Assembly (NCBI RefSeq): GCF_003325475.1
Contig: NZ_CP029495.1
Location: 806,001 to 870,000, forward strand
From: Chromobacterium phragmitis
GTDB taxonomy: Bacteria > Pseudomonadota > Gammaproteobacteria > Burkholderiales > Chromobacteriaceae
Direction: 5' to 3'
DNA length: 64,000 nucleotides
The notes beneath the pieces are model-generated. The model searched no databases, was not told the DNA's origin, and saw only the letters and a list, made by a program, of their open reading frames with translations. Position 1 is the stretch's first letter. Every line of letters starts with the position of its first letter. Below are positions 60,907 to 64,000 of the stretch, piece by piece. The position numbers and the translations under genes are program-made.

Positions 60907-61728
60907 TCATCCGCGCTGCAGGATCAATTCTAAGACCACCTTGCTGCCCACGTATGCCAGCATCAATGACAGGAAACCGGCCAAGGCCCAACGGATCGCC
61001 ACCTTGCCGCGCCACCCCCTGAGCCGGCGGCCGATCAACAAACCTGCGAAAATCAGCCAGGACAACACGCCAAACACCGTTTTATGCGTCAACGCAGCCG
61101 CCTGGCCGAACACCTCTTCGGAAAACAGCACGCCGGTCAACAAGGTCAACGTCAGCAGCAGAAAGCCGACGGCGATCACCTGAAACATCATTTTTTCCAG
61201 CGTCAACAAAGGCGGCAATTGTTTGGCCAGCATGGACACGCGGCGATGATGCAGCGCGCGCTCCAGAATCAGCATCAACGCGGCGATCAGGGCGCCGATC
61301 GCGAACAGGCTGTAGGCCAGCATGGACACCAGGATATGCAAGACGAAAGCCGGGTTGGACAAATCGCTGACCAGATGGCGGCCGGGAAAGGCGATGGCGA
61401 AAGCCAGCGCGGCCATCGCCAAAGGCATCATGAACAGCTGCAGGCCCTCCACCTTGTAGAAAAAGCTGCAAGTCCAGTAGATCAGCAACATGATCCAGAC
61501 CATCAAGCTCAGCGCGTGGCCGATGCCCAGAGCCAGGCCGCCGCTGGCGCTCAGCGGCGCCACCACCACCACGGCCTGCGCCAGCAGCAAAGCGCCGAGC
61601 AGGCTGTGCTCAAGGCGGGGATTGCGCGGCCAGCGCGCGGTGCCTTTCCAGTTGGCCAGGTAGTGCCAAGTGAAGGCCCCGTAGGAGAGGATCAGGAACA
61701 GGGACAAAACGAGCAGGAGACTGGTCAT
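60907..61728 (-). CDS. CcsA/YpjD-family cytochrome c assembly-like membrane protein
   Basis: The 273-aa protein has eight predicted membrane helices. LGIGHALSLMVWIMLLIYWTCSF resembles the WWD-region helices of the CcsA/CcmC superfamily but lacks the full tryptophan-rich motif. Histidines in LHILVSMLAYSLFAIGA and ALTHKTVFGVLSW correspond to conserved haem-ligand positions of the family. Its place, divergent and adjacent to ffh, is that of ypjD in many proteobacteria. A haem-handling role is inferred from the family; nothing here proves it. Confidence 0.8.
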   Translation of the reverse strand: MTSLLLVLSLFLILSYGAFTWHYLANWKGTARWPRNPRLEHSLLGALLLAQAVVVVAPLSASGGLALGIGHALSLMVWIMLLIYWTCSFFYKVEGLQLFMMPLAMAALAFAIAFPGRHLVSDLSNPAFVLHILVSMLAYSLFAIGALIAALMLILERALHHRRVSMLAKQLPPLLTLEKMMFQVIAVGFLLLTLTLLTGVLFSEEVFGQAAALTHKTVFGVLSWLIFAGLLIGRRLRGWRGKVAIRWALAGFLSLMLAYVGSKVVLELILQRG

Positions 61729-61839
61729 ATCGGCTATGTGATCAAATCCGGGCGCTGCCCGGGCGGCTCGTGTTAAAATCGATGGATTTGAGAGTCTACA
61801 CCAAGCTGCCGTTCGTTGGCAGAGAGTAAGGACAGCACC

Positions 61840-63195
61840 ATGCTAGACAACTTGACCAGCCGCCTGTCCGGCGTGATGAAAACCCTGCGCGGCAACGCGC
61901 GGCTGACCGAATCCAACATCCAGGACGCGATGCGCGAAGTGCGCATGGCGTTGCTGGAAGCCGACGTGGCGCTGCCCGTCGTCAAGACCTTCATCGCCCA
62001 GGTGAAAGAGCGCGCGCTGGGCCAGGACGTGATGGGCAGCCTGACCCCGGGCCAGGCCCTGGTGGGCGTGGTCAACGAAGAGCTCGTCAAGCTGATGGGC
62101 GAAAAGAACGACGAGCTGAACCTGGCCGCCGTGCCACCCGCCATCGTGCTGATGGCCGGCCTGCAGGGCGCCGGCAAGACCACCACCGTCGGCAAGCTGG
62201 CCAAAAGGCTGAAGGAAACCCAGAAGAAGAAGGTGTTGGTGGTGTCCGCCGACATCTATCGCCCGGCCGCCATCGAGCAGTTGAAGCTGCTGGCCTCGCA
62301 AGTCGGCGTGGAGTGGTTCCCGTCCGACGTGTCGCAAAAGCCGGTGGACATCGCCCGCGCCGCGATCGACCACGCGCGCCGCCACTTCTTCGACGTGCTG
62401 CTGGTCGACACCGCCGGCCGCCTTGCCATCGATGAGGCGATGATGGACGAGATCAAGGCGCTGCACGCCGCGATCAACCCGGTGGAAACGCTGTTCGTGG
62501 TGGACGCGATGCAGGGCCAGGACGCGGTCAACACCGCCAAGGCCTTCAATCAAGCGCTGCCGCTGACCGGCGTGATCCTGACCAAGATGGACGGCGACTC
62601 GCGCGGCGGCGCCGCCTTGTCCGTGCGCCACGTCACCGGCAAACCGATCAAATTCATCGGCGTCGGCGAAAAGGTCACGGGCATCGAACCGTTCCACCCG
62701 GACCGCATTGCCAGCCGCATCCTGGGCATGGGCGACGTGCTGTCGCTGATCGAGGAAGTGCAGAAGGGCATCGATCAGAAGGAAGCCGAAGCGATGGCCA
62801 AGAAGTTGAAGTCCGGCAAGGGCTTCGACCTCGAGGACTTCAAAGCCCAGATGCAGCAGATGAAGAAGATGGGCGGCATGGCCAACCTTCTGGAAAAGAT
62901 GCCGGGCCAGCTGGGCGAGATGGCCAAAGGCGTTCAGGGCGCCGAAGCCGAGAAATCCATGCGCCGCATTGAAGGCATCATCAACTCGATGACCATGGAA
63001 GAGCGCCGCAAGCCGGAGCTGCTGAAGGCCAGCCGCAAACGCCGCATCGCCGCCGGCTCCGGCGTCACGGTGCAGGAAGTGAACCGGCTGCTGAACCAGT
63101 TCGAGCAGATGCAGAAGATGATGAAGCAGTTCTCGTCCAAGGGCGGGATGATGAAGATGATGCGCGGCATGAAGGGCATGATGCCCGGCATGTAA
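61840..63195 (+). CDS. ffh: Signal recognition particle protein Ffh (SRP54)
   Basis: Ffh binds 4.5S RNA and signal sequences of nascent inner-membrane proteins and docks with FtsY. The 451-aa protein has the N-domain (LDNLTSRLSGVMKTLRG), the GTPase G domain with GLQGAGKTTT (108-117), DTAGRLAID and TKMDGDSRGGAAL, and a methionine-rich M domain (about 300-451) ending in repeated MMK/MRGMKGMMPGM. ATG 61840 has TAAGGA upstream. A strong terminator follows. Confidence 0.97.
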   Translation: MLDNLTSRLSGVMKTLRGNARLTESNIQDAMREVRMALLEADVALPVVKTFIAQVKERALGQDVMGSLTPGQALVGVVNEELVKLMGEKNDELNLAAVPPAIVLMAGLQGAGKTTTVGKLAKRLKETQKKKVLVVSADIYRPAAIEQLKLLASQVGVEWFPSDVSQKPVDIARAAIDHARRHFFDVLLVDTAGRLAIDEAMMDEIKALHAAINPVETLFVVDAMQGQDAVNTAKAFNQALPLTGVILTKMDGDSRGGAALSVRHVTGKPIKFIGVGEKVTGIEPFHPDRIASRILGMGDVLSLIEEVQKGIDQKEAEAMAKKLKSGKGFDLEDFKAQMQQMKKMGGMANLLEKMPGQLGEMAKGVQGAEAEKSMRRIEGIINSMTMEERRKPELLKASRKRRIAAGSGVTVQEVNRLLNQFEQMQKMMKQFSSKGGMMKMMRGMKGMMPGM

Positions 63196-63198
63196 GCG

Positions 63199-63231
63199 AA
63201 AACAAACGGGCGCCAGTCGCCCGTTTGTTTT
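63199..63231 (+). terminator. Terminator of ffh
   Basis: A perfect 14-bp stem (AAAACAAACGGGCG / CGCCCGTTTGTTTT, loop CCAGT) directly follows the ffh stop. The A and T ends make it work in both directions. Confidence 0.88.
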
Positions 63232-63372
63232 GAGATGAAGACAAGCCGCCGGCAAGACTGTCCCCAGACGCTACATTGATAGGGCGTCGCCGCGGCGATG
63301 GATCGCAAGTTTGAACGCCGTTTGTATTGCAACCTGCCGCTGTTTGGCAAACCACGTTTGGAAATACTCAGC

Positions 63373-64000
63373 ATGAATCTGACTACGTTGACCGCCCTCT
63401 CCCCGCTGGATGGCCGCTACGCCGCCCAGGTGGAAGGCCTGCGCAACCTGTTCTCCGAATTCGGTCTGATGAAGTGCCGCGTCAAGGTGGAGCTGGAATG
63501 GCTGAAGATGCTGGCCGCCGAGCCGGGCATCGAGGAAGTCAAGCCGTTCTCCGACGCCACCATCCGCGAAATCGACGACGTGATCGCCAACTTCAGCGTC
63601 GAGCACGGCGAGGAAGTGAAGGCGATCGAGGTCCGCACCAATCACGACGTCAAGGCCATCGAGTACTGGCTGAAAGAACGCCTGTCAGGCAATCCTGAAG
63701 TGATGGCGGCCAGCGAGTTCATCCACTTCGCCTGCACCTCCGAGGACATCAACAACCTCAGCCACGCGCTGATGCTGAAGACCGCGCGCAACACCGTGCT
63801 GCTGCCGGCGCTGGACGAGGTGATCCACAAGCTGCAGAAGCTGTCGCACGAACTGGCCGACGTGGGCATGATGTGCCGCACCCACGGCCAGCCGGCCACG
63901 CCATCCACCATGGGCAAGGAACTGGCCAACGCCGTCTATCGCCTGAAGCGCCAGCGCGAGCAACTGGTGCACCAGGAAATCCTGGGCAAGATCAACGGCG
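63373..64000 (+). CDS. purB: Adenylosuccinate lyase, 5' part (cut by window edge)
   Basis: PurB catalyses two steps of purine synthesis, releasing fumarate from SAICAR and from adenylosuccinate. The first 209 codons are present. TALSPLDGRYAAQVEGLRNLFSEFGL is the standard start of the long (E. coli-type) form. FIHFACTSEDINNLSHALML and CRTHGQPATPSTMGKELAN, with the catalytic His, are intact. ATG 63373 fits homologues. The C-terminal half lies outside the window. Confidence 0.96.
   Translation, partial: MNLTTLTALSPLDGRYAAQVEGLRNLFSEFGLMKCRVKVELEWLKMLAAEPGIEEVKPFSDATIREIDDVIANFSVEHGEEVKAIEVRTNHDVKAIEYWLKERLSGNPEVMAASEFIHFACTSEDINNLSHALMLKTARNTVLLPALDEVIHKLQKLSHELADVGMMCRTHGQPATPSTMGKELANAVYRLKRQREQLVHQEILGKING

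Overview
This window is high-GC, densely coded chromosomal DNA with short intergenic gaps, many 1-4 bp start/stop overlaps and strong hairpin terminators. Gene content and order (greA-DUF4149-yhbY/rlmE-ftsH-folP-glmM; pilB-pilC-pilD-coaE-zapD-yacG; tsaE-amiC; carA-carB; arcDABC; a complete gsp operon) point to a betaproteobacterium of the Neisseriales, most like Chromobacterium. That assignment rests on gene order and protein character, not on a database search. No rRNA, tRNA, CRISPR array, insertion sequence or prophage was seen.

Layout. 1-2.7 kb: 5' part of gmk, then a purine permease and apt (purine salvage). 2.7-5.4 kb: a leftward operon of a PadR-type repressor and three cell-envelope proteins, with two matching operator palindromes upstream. 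5.5-6.9 kb: a patatin-like protein that has lost its catalytic residues, and a 58-aa protein resembling the start of R-body protein RebB. 6.9-12.0 kb: arginine deiminase operon arcD-arcA-arcB-arcC, read leftward, with a perfect FNR/ANR box in front. 12.2-12.5 kb: a 43-aa membrane protein whose promoter carries a second FNR-type site. 12.5-20.7 kb: housekeeping and redox genes (2Fe-2S flavin reductase, SDR protein, trmB, glutathione peroxidase, DUF1841, hydroxyacid dehydrogenase, DUF2189, FKBP, DedA, alr). 20.6-23.1 kb: a rhombosortase translationally coupled to a large secreted nuclease with a GlyGly-CTERM-like tail. 23.2-35 kb: glmM, folP, ftsH, rlmE, yhbY, DUF4149, greA, carB, a LysE exporter and carA; greA and carA both have structured leaders. 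35.2-46.0 kb: twelve-gene type II secretion operon gspC-N. 46.2-50.5 kb: acyl-CoA dehydrogenase, etfA, etfB and a MaoC hydratase. 50.5-53.3 kb: queG, tsaE, amiC. 53.4-58.9 kb: yacG, zapD, coaE (frameshifted at a G7 run) and pilD-pilC-pilB. 59.0-64.0 kb: porin, comEA, a CcsA-like protein, ffh and the 5' part of purB.

How the parts fit. The gsp operon has no gspO, so PilD in this window is the likely prepilin peptidase for both the pili and the secretion pseudopilins. The nuclease is a plausible type II substrate, and the neighbouring rhombosortase would trim its C-terminal anchor. The arc operon supplies ATP from arginine when oxygen is low. The acyl-CoA dehydrogenase passes electrons to the ETF encoded just upstream of it. 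PilB/C/D and ComEA form part of a pilus/DNA-uptake apparatus.

Most unusual points: the degenerate patatin with its RebB-like neighbour, the duplicated HAAS-type domain in the PadR operon, the rhombosortase/nuclease pair close to the gsp operon, the two FNR-type promoters, the greA and carA leaders, and the coaE frameshift.
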